Shown: positions 23,725 through 34,479 of the stretch, in pieces
How positions within the stretch are numbered: position 1 is the first letter of the stretch
Layout of the letters: each line of letters begins with the position of its first letter
From: Isoetes taiwanensis
Lineage: Eukaryota > Streptophyta > Lycopodiopsida > Isoetales > Isoetaceae
Length of the DNA stretch: 64,000 nucleotides
Assembly: GCA_021234155.1 (NCBI GenBank)
Contig: JAJEKV010000001.1
Coordinates: 38,612,826-38,676,825 of the forward strand
Direction of reading: 5' to 3'
The notes under the pieces: generated by a model
The model's database searches: none
Seen by the model: only the letters and a program-made list of their open reading frames with translations
What the model was told of the DNA's origin: nothing
Made by a program: the position numbers and the translations under genes

Positions 23725-24660
23725 GCCTGCCACAAAAACCCTAGCACACAGCCGGGAAAAGTGCAGATTTGAGCACCAAAACAAAGACAAGCATGCAGGT
23801 ATCATACACCTTGGAAAGATCTCTGAACCAGCTTTCCAACAAGCCCAAGCACATAAAAATCTGACACCGGATGTGAGAGATACAAATTGGTCGGAAGTGT
23901 CTACCGATTGCCACGTAAAACCCTAGCACACAGCCGGAAAAGTGCCAATTTGAGCACAGAAACAAAGCCAAGCATGCAGGTACCATACACCGCTGGAAAG
24001 ATCTCGAACCAGCTTTCCAACAAGCCCAAGCACATGAAAATCGACAGGATCGGATGAGAGATATGACCGATCAAAATTCTCCAAGAAGGCGAGACCAATC
24101 GAATACTTACTAAAACATACGCCAATCCCTATATTGGTGTCGGACTTTCATCAACAACACCATCGGAACTAGGGTATGAATTAGTAAAACATTCTCGTGA
24201 ACCTTTCAATAAGAGTACAACACACACCTTTCAACACCCAAGTGGCCAAGGCCAACAACGGCATCAGGCGAGGGCTATACTTCTCAAAGAAGGAAGAAGA
24301 AGGGCTGCCACAAAAACCCTAGCACACAGCCCGGAAAACAGCAGATTTGAGCACTAAAACGAAGACAAACATACAGCTATCATACACCGTTGGAAAGTTC
24401 TTTGAACCAGCTTTCCAAGAAGCCCAAGCACATGAAAATCTGACACCGGATGTGAGAGATACAATCCGTTGAAGTGTCTAGGTTGCCACGTAAAACCCTA
24501 GCACACAGCCCGTAAAAGTGCCAATTTGAGCACAGAAACAAAGCCAAGCATGCAGGTACCATACATCGTTGGAAAGATCTCTGAACCAGCTTTCCAACAA
24601 GCCCAAGCACATGAAAATCTGACACCGGATATGAGAGATATGACCGATCAAAATTCTGCC
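23725..24660 (+). repeat. Higher-order tandem repeat upstream of bHLH gene
   Basis: Four related units of 170-180 bp (about 23725-23910, 23911-24080, 24305-24483, 24484-24660). Each contains AACCCTAGCACACAGC and GAACCAGCTTTCCAA. They form two dimers separated by a 225-bp spacer, so the real repeat period is about 580 bp with an internal dimer. The last unit ends 18 bp before the first ATG of the bHLH gene. Non-coding as far as I can tell. Confidence 0.88.
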
Positions 24661-24677
24661 GCCTTCAGAGAGTAAGG

Positions 24678-26905
24678 ATGGCGCCTGAAGAGCAAACCAG
24701 AGCAACACAATGGAAATCATGTTTTGGAAAGGGGACTCTGCTTTCCGTTGGAGTGATTGGGGGGATGGATTCAGCTCAAAACCGTAATTGGATGTCAATT
24801 CTTGATGAAAGCTTACTAGACAACTATGAATGGTGTTCTCAAGCGGTCCTGCCCTTGGAATCGCAGAATCTGCCCATTCCTGAATACAGGTAGTAACTTT
24901 GTTCTATTTGTGTAATTTGCTTTGTAAAGAAGTCCTTGTATGCGCTCTAGTTTTGCTTAACAGTGTGAATCCATTGCTTCCAAACTAATCAATAGTGCAA
25001 TCAGCTTTTTCTAGCCTTTTCAAGCAAATTTTTTTAAGGGAGGAAAATCGTCTCTCATCCCATGATCGCTAGGTTGTTAGAAATTACAAAGACCAACTGA
25101 GTTGTAAATTAAGAAACCAGCTGGAAGATGTTTTGCAAAGTGTATCTTGACTTATCACGTTGGTTGTGAGCAGCACATTAGCAGGATGAAGGGCTGCCAT
25201 TCAGGTGTTTACATAGTGTACCGAGAGCCTTTGGGTTTAACTTAACAACCAACTTGATAAGTCTTTATTATGGAGTAGGAGAAGATGGCAAGATTATGAA
25301 GCTGAGTACTTCTCTATTGCTTGTTGCCTATGCCTGCCTACCTATGCAAGATTGGAAGATAGAAAGTAGTTCATATGGATCATAAACAGGTAAAGGCTAT
25401 GTATAATATGCCAAACAGCGATGGATTTCTATGGATCACAAACAGGTGAAGTCTACGCATTAGGGCCAACAATCTTGCATTTCAGGACCCAAGGTCAGAT
25501 TGGGTGCGGTTTGGTCCAGCATCTTCTAGTATGAGAGTCATATGCAATATGTCGAGTTCATCAGCGATGCCAAAGATAGTGTTGGCAAGTTGTTGAACTT
25601 GAACGCTAGTTATTATGAATAAGATGGTCTTGGATGGTAAGGAAATTTCATGCAACTCATTAGGCTTCTTCCCAGAGCATAAATTCGATGTAGACACATA
25701 GTTTTAGTGCACACAATTCACCATCCTTGTGCCATTTGGTCTTTTGTGATTAGACATTGGGACAATTTGGACTGCTGCCTTCACTTATAGAGTCTTGTAT
25801 CAAGAATTGACCAAATTTCTGTGCAGCGTTGAATGCTCAAAAAGAGATTCGGATGATTTCGACAAGTTGGGCTCACAAAAGAGGTAATTTTTGTGGCTTT
25901 CTTGCTTCCACTGCCAGGAAATAACAGCGAACTCTGCGTCTTTAGCCTAGATTTGTTAACAGCTTTTTGTTGACAGAGAGGATTTTGTCATTATACCTCA
26001 TCATTCAAGAAGCAACGCCCTATTATGCACCATAAAAATGGACTCGTTTAGGATATACTTGTCTCTGATTTTTTCTTCAAATCTATCTAGGTTATTTTTT
26101 AAACTAAAAGCATTCTCATCTTACGACCTCCGAATTTATAATTTGTTTATATTGTTGGATGAATGGAATCAGATGTTATTGCAAGCTGTTGCTTGATTTT
26201 GATGTGTACCATTTTATCCTGGTTCATTGGATCTAGTTAGTTATGATACAGGAAAGAATTAAATCTGGAGGGTCATGTACTGCATGCCTAGTTTCCAAGT
26301 GTTTATTAAGTTTCACTTTAATTATAGAGGGGCATACCAATAAGTGGAACATGGGGGATTAGTTTTACTAGATTTACAAGCAGTTGAGTTCATTGGACAA
26401 GCTTAACTCACCCAAAACAATATTCTTCACTTTGAACTTACATATAGGATACGGGACGAGGTCTCTAGTGGTGTGAGCAAAGCATGTCGGGAGAAGATAC
26501 GGCGAGACAAACTGAATGACAAGTTAGTAAAACAGCTTTGTATTTTTTGTCCTTGTACGTGAAGACCGTGCCTGAATTTCCATTTACATATGTCAGGTTT
26601 ATGGAGTTAAGTGCGACACTAGAACCTGGCAAGCCATTGAAAATGGACAAATCAACCATTCTGAGTGAAGCAATCCATGCTAAGTCGACACGGACGAAAC
26701 ACAAACATTTGAAAGAAACAAATTACCAACTTCTAGAAACCGTCCAAGGAGAGAAGGTTTTTATGGAAATAAGTTGCAAACTTGTTCTAGAAAAAAAAGT
26801 GTCTTTTTCGCACCTATATCTTGTGTTAATTGATCATGATTGGTGTAAGCGGAGAAGTATGAATTGCGCGCGAGGAAAAGCCGAGGTTGAAAAACAGAGA
26901 TGAAG
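24678..26905 (+). pseudogene. ILR3-like bHLH transcription factor (subgroup IVc), degenerate
   Basis: Four exons with consistent phase: 24678-24889, 25827-25883, 26448-26522, and 26597 onward. Subgroup IVc bHLH factors (ILR3/bHLH105, bHLH34, bHLH104, bHLH115) control iron-deficiency responses as dimers in the nucleus. The N-terminus has MDSAQNRNWMSILDESL, so the ATG at 24765 is an alternative start. The basic region and helix 1 are SKACREKIRRDKLNDKFMEL, followed by the loop LEPGKPLKMDKSTIL, all close to the family. Helix 2 is damaged: EAIHAKSTRTKHKHLKETN has lost one residue and the conserved Gln-Leu of the expected pattern. A later leucine-zipper stretch near 26.85-26.93 kb is readable only with a 2-nt frame change. 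I therefore call it a probable pseudogene or a diverging copy; expression data would decide. Confidence 0.75.
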
Positions 26906-26949
26906 AGATTAGAACAACAAGGTTAAGGTCCCTCGTGGGCTACATTCAT

Positions 26950-27945
26950 CCATCTCGCATTTGCTCGTGAAGTCGCAAAGCATTCCTCTTCGAGAGCCGT
27001 GTAAATGCAAATAAACCGCGGTTGCATATCCGTGTATACCAATGTGGCAATGGATGCCGCAGATCTGCTATTGACACCTGCAAGACCATCTCCTCGGGCC
27101 ACCATTTTGCTTGAATTTGTTCAACTTGTGCGCAAGGACTTAAAATCTTTTGTGCTATAAAAACCTGAGCATCATATTCCGTATTTGATGATTTGTTTGC
27201 TTGAAATATGCACTCCATTGGTATTGGTAGAAGTGCACAATTTAATGTAGGGACAACTGTAGTTACACCAATAGATAGAATGTAATCAATGGCCAAAATG
27301 GCCTGTTCCATGGGGCATTTGCTAGGAGCATCAGTTTTAACTTATTATTCTCGCATATTAATGCAAAGCCTTATTCTAGATTGTATGGATTTTATCATGC
27401 GCAACATGAATTTTCTCCGCTGAATGTGGTGTTGATGAGTCAACATGCTTGAGAATAACACATCAAGGGTGCAAAACCAAAGCGAAGCACAACATTTTGA
27501 ATAAAAACGGATTGGATTGAAGGCCCACATGAAAACCAAACTAAGGATGCAAAGTGAAGCGCAAAAAGTCAAATGGGATTGAAGCACAAACATTCAAATG
27601 GGTCCGAGAAAGCATTGGACATCATACAAATTAAACATGGGCTCAAAATTCCCTTAAATCCTCAACTTTGCTTCCACGTTTGATTAGCTTCTCCTTCCAG
27701 GGTCATTTCCCATGAGGGAAAAGGCTCCAGGTTTTTCAAAGGCCATGTCGCGGATGTCAAATATTCCTGTTTCCTCGTGAATGCCTAATCTGGAGGTATC
27801 CAGCTTTGGGACCTCGTATTGAAGAATTAAAGGGTTTTCGATCGGCTTGAGTGTTTGTGCTTAGGCTCTGCTTGTTTGCAGACAGCGAGGCAGCAACATA
27901 CTTATGTTTATCAGGGTAGAGGCCAACATCAAATTTTACATGAAA
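26950..27945. other. Intergenic, no gene recognised
   Basis: Open frames on the minus strand (for example 26946-27311) have no domain I recognise and no splice context. I leave them out as genes. Confidence 0.45.
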
Positions 27946-27951
27946 AAAATT

Positions 27952-28581
27952 CTAAGAATGTGGGCAAACTTGCTTGACCCAAATTCTCGTCCCATTTTTT
28001 TTATCGTAGTGCCTCCCATTTTTTTTAGTGGCATGGCACATGGCTCCGCAAATTTTAGTTAAGCGTCTTCCCTGCTCCCGGTGTGGCAGCATTTCTTCGG
28101 CCAACTGCTTCCACTGGACGAAATCTACAATCCCAATATACTCGTCCTCTTCCTCATCTGACGAGTCAGGGACCTTACCCTTCTCTGCTGGTAAGGTCTC
28201 ATCCTCCACATACTGATCCACGAGGATGGCCAGAGCAAAGGCCACTTCAAGGAACTGCTGACCCTCATGCATAACAACGGGTGGGTTAAGGCCCCATTGG
28301 AGTTTGCCCTTGAGCACGTCGTATGCGTGGGTGTCTCCTCCAAGCATCTCCCTCACCACATCTCGCTCGATGTAAAGCTGTGGGGGTTCTCCCAAAGGGA
28401 TGCAAAGAGGAAGCATCTCCTGGGTGTAGAACTCTAAGAATCCAGCATAGTCAGGGTGACTCCGCATGTTGGAGATGAGATCTATCCGTTGGAGTAGGAA
28501 AGGCTGTAGGAGGTCGAAGGGGACTTGGGGGTCCCAATGTTCTCCATCTTGATACCATTCAAGCAGGTTGACGGCGACCAT
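27952..28581 (-). CDS. Unknown protein (unit-B), acidic linker
   Basis: 209-codon frame from ATG at 28579-28581 (the open frame extends further upstream without a better ATG). Not recognised. The N-terminal 120 residues look globular, with LLEWYQDGEHWDPQVPFDLL and a block LYIERDVVREMLGG. An acidic stretch, DSSDEEEDEY, follows at about residue 150. The ending WKQLAEEMLPHREQGRRL runs into a Lys/His-rich tail that may be intron read-through. The LYIERDVVREM block faintly resembles VVYVSDDTISEVF in the 35.9-38.0 kb gene, a pattern seen in plant transposon-associated proteins; this is only a by-eye resemblance. It lies immediately downstream of the H3-fold frame on the same strand, so it may belong to the same transcription or mobile unit. 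No stop or frameshift is seen. Confidence 0.45.
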   Translation of the reverse strand: MVAVNLLEWYQDGEHWDPQVPFDLLQPFLLQRIDLISNMRSHPDYAGFLEFYTQEMLPLCIPLGEPPQLYIERDVVREMLGGDTHAYDVLKGKLQWGLNPPVVMHEGQQFLEVAFALAILVDQYVEDETLPAEKGKVPDSSDEEEDEYIGIVDFVQWKQLAEEMLPHREQGRRLTKICGAMCHATKKNGRHYDKKNGTRIWVKQVCPHS

Positions 28582-28829
28582 TGGCGCTGGAAGGAATGAG
28601 GGAGGAGGATGAACAAAAAGATAAGGGATGAGAAATAAAACCCTAGAACTTTTAAATACTCTTTTTTTTTCAACTCTTATGCTGACGTCAACATTCACAT
28701 TTTTAAATAATTATTAAAAATTAATTATTTTATTATGAATAGTTATTTTATAACAAGGAGACAGTAGACAAAACTTGGATTAATATTGATATTTACAAAA
28801 TTGTTACAAAAAACATGTTCAAGGATCCA

Positions 28830-29282
28830 CTAAAGATGATCTCCCCGGATTCTCCGGGCAAGAGCTAAGTCCTTGGTCATGATTGTGACTCTCTTTGCGT
28901 GGATAGCGCAAAGGTTCGCGTCACTGAAGAGAGCTATCAGGTAGGCTTCAGCAGCCTCCTGAAGTGCCAAAATAGCGAAGGTTTGGAAGCGGAGGTCGGT
29001 CTTGAACTCTTGGGCTATCTCCCTGACCAGCCTCTGGAAGGGTAGCTTCCTCAGTAACAGCTTCGTGGTCTTCTGGTATTTACGGATCTCCCGTAAAGCC
29101 ACGGTGTCCGGTTTGAAGCGGTGGGGCTTCCTTGAGGTGGCAGTTTTTGGAGTCGGGGCAGGCTTCTTGGGCAGAGTCTTGCCCCCGGAAGCGGGGTGAG
29201 GCCGTGCGGCGTCCACACGTTCCTGCCGACGACTTGAGCTTGTGTGCTTCCCTATGCTCCCGACAACCTTTAGCTTATCTTT
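28830..29282 (-). pseudogene. Histone H3-fold domain without its own start
   Basis: An open frame with the full H3 core: [19 protein letters not shown], then [55 protein letters not shown] and [13 protein letters not shown]. Loop 1 (KTDLRF) has ordinary H3 length, unlike seed-plant CENH3. The tail is divergent: [15 protein letters not shown] replaces the usual ARTKQTARKSTGGK start. There is no ATG between the upstream in-frame stop (29283-29285) and the histone fold; the first possible codon at 29214-29216 is GTG. The frame upstream stays basic (for example [19 protein letters not shown], and KRRRKSTAHKSG beyond the stop), as if this were the C-terminal part of a larger protein. A second, decayed copy lies at about 43.3-43.6 kb in the same order relative to the unit-A domain. 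It could be a CENH3-like relic, a retrocopy or a fused domain; I favour a fusion. Confidence 0.8.
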
Positions 29283-29344
29283 CTATTGGCTGCCGGACTT
29301 ATGAGCTGTGGATTTCCTTCGTCTCTTAATGGCCGGCTTGTCCG

Positions 29345-30080
29345 CTATGTGTTGGCCTGCTGCTGCCGCTGGTCCTGGTTCTGTTGCTGCTCCTGCTGCT
29401 CCTTCTGCTGTTGCTCTTGCTGGGCCCTCTCCTGCTGTTCTCGAGGCTCCTGAGCTGCCGCCATGTCGGCCTCTACCTGAGCAAACCGTGGGGTCGCGAT
29501 CTTTCGGAGCAGTTCTTGATGGTAGTGGTGTGGCCGGAGGTGCATATCTAGCTGGACCGTTATCAGGTAATCCAGACTAATATGCCCTGGAATCTCACCC
29601 CGTGAAGCACCGGGTAACCTCATTCCACTCGTATGGGGGAAGTTCGAAGGGCTCACAATTTATGATGGCTCTCCCATCACCTAGGTAGACATACTCACGG
29701 CCTCTAGCCGCGGTGTCTCCCCTCTCTATCTCCTTGATATCGTCCTCGCGGGCCAGTGTCCTGATGCGGGCCGCCTCTCTCCGAATGCCCTCCTCTTCAG
29801 AATATTCTTTGGGTGGGTAGAACTTAACTAGTACCATAACCTGGTCAGGTTGCTCGATCATGGTATATGCCTGCCGTTGGAGGTTGAGCTTGATCAAGAA
29901 ACGTTCTGAAAGGTGGAAGATAGGGTAGGGTATTCTGATGCCATCACTGAAGCGCTGCACCAACTCGTTCAGAAGGAGCTCAACCATGTCGGAGTTAGTA
30001 GCCAGGTGCTCCCCAAGCATGGCGTAGATCTGAGGTATTGTGAGGCTGGCGAGGCTCAAAGTACTTTTGGTATTGGCCAT
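29345..30080 (-). pseudogene. Unknown domain (unit-A) with Gln-rich extension
   Basis: Starts at ATG 30078-30080 with MANTKSTLSLASLTIPQIY. It is open to 29595, then continues in another frame through LDYLITVQLDMHLRPHHYHQ to a Gln/Glu-rich coiled-coil-like tail, EQQERAQQEQQQKEQQEQ, that stops at 29345. The change of frame near 29640 could be a frameshift or an unseen splice. The domain is not one I know. It is clearly a family: 42654-43110 encodes a homologue, matching at IPQIYAML / IHQLYAFT, at PIFHLSERFLIKLN / PIFPLPSQVLIRLN and at REYVYLGDG / REYIYFRKG. In both places an H3-fold segment follows on the same strand, which is the main evidence that unit-A and the histone fold belong together. 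Confidence 0.6.
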
Positions 30081-30721
30081 GGACAAAGGCGCTGACGGGA
30101 AGGGAGGCGGGAAATGGGGCACTAGGGTTTGGAGATGGCGAGGCGCAAGCGGAGGCAAGGTTGCAAGCTCGGGCTCCGGTGGCTATGGCGGATGTCTAGG
30201 GTAGGCACAAGAAGAAGAAAAAAAAAACGGCTCTTTACTTCTTCTTTTTTTTAATTTAAAAATTTTTGAAACTTTTTTTTTTTTAAATTATACCACGGAA
30301 ATACGCGCCACATACGGTCGGGCGCAGGTCAGGTTATACACGTTTCTTTTGAGATTCTGGAGCGCCCAAACCTGAGCGGCGCCCGAGTTGGGTTTTGGGC
30401 CCCTTGCTCGACCTTTTGCTGCCGGATGATGATCCCTCTAGGGTATTTGGACCATCTCCGATGCGCTGGAACAAAAATCTCGTCGATCCAAGCTACGTGG
30501 AGAAAGTTATGGCAATTACAAAACTCGAACCTCTGACTCCACTTTCTGACCTTAGCCATTCCACTGGAGAACACTTTTCTCCACAACTAGGTCATTCCTC
30601 CCATAAATAGGCCAACTAAAACACTAATTACAGAGTTGGGATGCTCTAACCTAGGAGAAAGTACCGTCAACTAACGAGTTAGACTATGGCCAGTGCAACA
30701 GTTTTGGTCCACCAAAACCAT

Positions 30722-30733
30722 GCTCTGATACCA
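30722..30733 (-). other. Primer binding site of the minus-strand LTR element
   Basis: The minus strand reads TGGTATCAGAGC here, directly after the CA end of the LTR at 30737. This fixes the orientation of the element. Confidence 0.85.
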
Positions 30734-30736
30734 CTT

Positions 30737-32284
30737 TGACGCTCCCAGAGTCTATACGATGCTCCCATCGTATAAATACGGGAATTCCCCTCCTCATGGC
30801 GACTACATCACCATGGCGAGGCCCTCCGTCATACTCAGACCACTTGGGATGGCCAAGTGTCCGGGCGAGGAACACGGAGGTGTCATTCGTCCCACGTCCT
30901 CTATGGGAAATCCTATACAGCAGAAGCATATATACACGTTAGCATACAATCATCATGCAAATAATATACCACCACGAAGGGTGGCCCATCCATCATCATC
31001 ACGGGAAAGATAATACATCCATAATAACATGAAATAACACCACGATAAGGCACTACCCCGGGCTCAGACTCCAAGGGATCAACCGACGGCCAGGGCCTCA
31101 AGATATTAACAGACGGAAGTATAACATGGCGTTGGCTGGCATAAGACAATGGCTAGGGTTGTCCACTCCATCCGCCCCTCCTGTGCACACTTTGCAGATA
31201 GGCTGAATCATGCTATGACGTGCTTGTAGCCCTCCGGAGACGCAATCCCAAGGAATCACCCTTCGGGACTACTCCGGGTTACATCTCCCCGGTCCGATGA
31301 GGCAGGTCAGAGAGGCATCTCCTCCCCGAGCATGACGGATCCCTGGGTGTGCTAGAGAACACGTGCCGCATCAGCGACCCCTGCATCCATACCTGACTTA
31401 CTCCCCTAAATCTAAAGGTCAGCTCACCAACCCGTTCGAGCCCAGGACGGCCATCTATGACTCACGCCCTCCGGCCCAGAGAGTGTCAGACCCATATCCG
31501 GCCCACACACAGTGACCGGCTATAAGCCTAGCACACTATAGGAGTCCTGTAGCCGCGTTAGGCAAGACCCCGCCCCCGATTCACCCTCATACTCGTTGTC
31601 TGGTGCTGAACCACATCATAACATCCACAGCCAGGTTGGCTCTTGTGCACAGGCCGCATTTATTGGGTATTAAGGGATCTAGCTAGAGACATCTCTAATA
31701 CTAAGGGGCTTTTAGGTCTCTACCATTCCCTTAATCCCCAATACACGGAAGAAGCAGAAAGAACTAATGTAAATACCATTCAAGTACTCAGAACAACTTA
31801 CAAAAGAGAATTTAATCATTCCATCTATTCAAAGAAGTGTCAGCGGAAAAGAAGCTATCTATTGACTAACCGGTGTCTTGGCTAGAGCCATGGTCACGGT
31901 AGGCATCCATAGTTCGAGGCTGGTGGGTAAGTGTTGGCAAAAAAAGTGTAAGCTGCTGGTTGTTGCTCCTCTTCAATCCCAATTCGCATTTGGGATGAAT
32001 TGGAGGGTAGGACCTCTACTCCATGCCCCAAGATGGTAAGTCTCTCCTGGCCAATCGATTTGGGCCAGGTGGCACCCCCTCATGGGTCACAATTAGTTAA
32101 TTAGACCATAATGGCTTAATTAGGTTAATTATGCCATTATAATCCATAATTATCCTTTGGTTTTATTAGCATAGCTAATAAAATCCATTATAGGCGAACC
32201 CCTCCTTTGGGCCCTTAGGCCTACTATGTACTGGTGACGTGTCATGGTATGCACACGTATACCGTATAGATATCTGGAACGTCA
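30737..32284 (-). mobile_element. Long LTR (about 1.55 kb), probably Gypsy-type
   Basis: Bounded by TGACGCTCCCAGAG at 30737 and TCTGGAACGTCA at 32284, so it starts TG and ends CA on either strand with a short inverted terminal match (TGACG/CGTCA). The reverse complement of the tRNA-iMet PBS, GCTCTGATACCA, lies at 30722-30733, three bases inside. The element is therefore on the minus strand and this is its 5' LTR; the internal region would extend to lower coordinates, toward the unit-A and H3 frames. I found no partner LTR in the window. No coding frame inside looks real. Confidence 0.8.
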
Positions 32285-32488
32285 CAAGATGGATGGGTGG
32301 TGGTGCCGATTAGCCAATTTTCACACCGGCTGCCCAGCAACACTGGCGACCGCAGTTTACAGGCAACAGTAAGTTTGGAGCAGTTTCCGGAATATCTTAG
32401 GCATATTCTAGCATATACTTAAGATGTGCCAATAACGGAATGTTAACTCTGGTGTGAATCTAAAAACCCTTAAAAGCTCCATCGCGGT

Positions 32489-32650
32489 AAATGTCGGATG
32501 TGGGCATGTTATAGCCAGCCTTAAATGGCAAAAAATCCGCTGTCCACAAAAATGCCGTAATTTTTGTTTGGCGTGGCTATAACATGTCAAAGACACAAAT
32601 ATACCACGGATATGCCCGTGGCTATAACATGTCAGCGTCCGATATATACT
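32489..32650. mobile_element. Small MITE-like inverted repeat element
   Basis: Left end TGTCGGATGTGGGCATG followed by TTATAGCCA. Right end GGCTATAACATGTCAGCG, an imperfect inverted copy. A third TATAACATGTCA lies inside at about 32578. About 160 bp, non-coding. Confidence 0.55.
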
Positions 32651-32780
32651 GCGCTCCTTAAAAGCTTAACAAAATTCTAACTTAAATGGGCGTACCCTAA
32701 GTAGCCTAAAGATTGAGGTTTCCCACAAGAATGTTGCTAACATTCTGGTGTGGAAGGCAGACATGATCGTGTTTCCGTAT

Positions 32781-32887
32781 ACAGGAATGGCAATCTACTT
32801 GCCATTCCTGGGATGGAAACAGGGCGACGCGCGAAGCGCGGAGCCCTGTTGACATCCCAGGAATGGCAAGTAGATTGCCAATCCTGT
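32781..32887. repeat. Nested near-perfect hairpin
   Basis: Arms of about 45 nt (32781-32825 and 32843-32887) separated by a centre that is itself self-complementary (GCGCGAAGCGCG). Each arm also contains its own palindrome, AGGAATGGCAA...TTGCCATTCCT. The whole folds as a long hairpin or a multi-armed cruciform. It could be a transposon end, a recent inverted duplication or a small-RNA precursor; nothing else around it decides. Confidence 0.85.
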
Positions 32888-33269
32888 AACGTGGAAGACA
32901 GAGAGGTGCGATTCAGCAGCCCAGAATGCTGGGTAAAATCAGAGAATGTCGGGTAGAATCACTGAATCGAAGGTAAACCCCGCAGAATGTGAGGTAAACG
33001 CTGTTCTTGCCGCAGTAAATCTGAGTCTGTTCTATCCGTTAACATTCCTGTAAAATAAAAGTGCCACGTGGCACGGCGTGATAGGCGGATAGGGCTGAAT
33101 TGCACCTATCTGTTTTTTACGCATTGGACAAGCATGCAAAGGATAGTAAGTAGAATCAAGTTGTGAAGACCGCCGATCAAAGTATCTCTTTCTTCGTATT
33201 TTTCATAGTAGCTTGTGCTTTTTTTCTTCGATATCTTCTTTGTTCACCTTGATGAAAGCATTGTGCAGT

Positions 33270-34422
33270 TTTTGAAATTGCTCCAGATAATCCTGATGCC
33301 CTATGATGCAAGGTGGTTGCCTTGATACAAGATGGCACCATCGTTGATGCTTTAGATGTTATACAGTCAGTACCTAATTCAGTTGGAGACTTGAGCTTTG
33401 ACAAGGTGAGATGGCCTTTATTATCACACAATTAAAGAATGAAACAAGGACGTGACTTATCTCTGCTGAATATTTTGTAAATGAAATGCATATCAATGGG
33501 CATGTAGAATTGACATCTTCACATACGTTGTGTATTCATGGCCATCAGGCCATGTATTGCTGGCTCCGTTTTTTGCAATTTTTTGCAATGTTAATCACGT
33601 GTAGCCATATATCTAGGATGGTAGATCCCTTGTTCTTTAAGTCATCTGTCTATCAGTTAACAGTTTATACTTAGCCATATTGCATGTACTGGAAGAACAT
33701 GCTGGTTGAAGCTCTTAATGTGTTGAAAAGGGAGGCTCAAATCTTATACTGGCAGGGGAACTTGATTTGGGAATCAACAGCTATAAAAAAACTCTCGGGA
33801 GAAATTTAAAATTGACTCAGAACTTAACACTAATCTGCTTGCTGCATATGTCTCTGGAGAAAGGTCAAATGAAGTTCTTAGGCTCTGAAGCTTATGCCAC
33901 AAGCCAGTTTCAAAATTGCATACAGTGCTGCATGTGCATTGATAGATGCAGGGGATTAAAAAAAAATAGAAGATTACCTTTTGATTGCTTACAGGTACAA
34001 GAAATCGGTGCACTTTAATTGAAGATAGTAAAAGCTAACGAACCATTCAATTTGTGACATAAACAATAGTCAAATGTTTTCACAACATTGCCTATGAAAG
34101 TTTGTTCCGCTTTGCTGCCTGGCTACCTCCTGATTAGGTTGTATTTCAGCGTGCCCCCAAATAGAAAGTTGTTTCTTGTTTTTAAAGACCTGATATATAG
34201 TAATTATAAAAAATTGCAGTCTTTCTTAATCTCTTGAGAATATTGATGCAATAAGTTAGCCCTATAGAAAGTTGTATTATTCAATTGAGAACATTGATTC
34301 TATAGATTGAAATCGTTTATACAGAATTGGGGAGGAGGCATTGCTAGAAGACGATTATAGTAGGGATGAAGTTGATGCTGAACTTGCTCCAGTGTCTATG
34401 CAGCTTGCATATGTTCAGCAGG
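33270..34422 (+). pseudogene. SRP72 (signal recognition particle 72 kDa) pseudogene
   Basis: Three exon-like blocks match SRP72, the TPR-rich subunit that with SRP68 binds 7SL RNA. Block 1 (about 33274-33404): FEIAPDNPDAL, a stop where Arg is expected (CGA to TGA), CKVVALIQDGT, then SVGDLSFDK and a GT donor. Block 2 (about 33675-34010): WKNMLVEALNVLKREA; then, in shifted frames, LILAGELDLGINSYKK, AAYVSGERSNEVLRL and ASFKIAYSAACALIDAG with a stop. Block 3 (about 34324-34422): RIGEEALLEDDY and VDAELAPVSMQLAYVQQ with a GT donor. The nonsense and frameshift mutations make it a pseudogene. Introns persist, so it arose by DNA duplication and not retroposition. The 5' start and the C-terminal half are not visible. 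The identification rests on remembered SRP72 sequence. Confidence 0.72.
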
Positions 34423-34479
34423 TATTACAATGACTTATTTCACAACGATTTTGGCTATTTTGGTCTATATAAGGTGAAT

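Noticed and set aside
20940-23927. Many long open frames on both strands at 20.9-23.9 kb
   Set aside because: High GC content of the LINE pieces keeps opposite frames open; only the frames with endonuclease, RT or gag-like motifs were kept.
26946-27311. 121-codon minus-strand frame near the bHLH gene
   Set aside because: No domain, no conserved start context, and lying just past a decayed exon; probably chance.
28830-29216. Calling the H3-like frame a CENH3 gene
   Set aside because: KPHRF...QKTTKLLL recalls CENH3, but loop 1 (KTDLRF) has ordinary H3 length and there is no start codon or intact tail.
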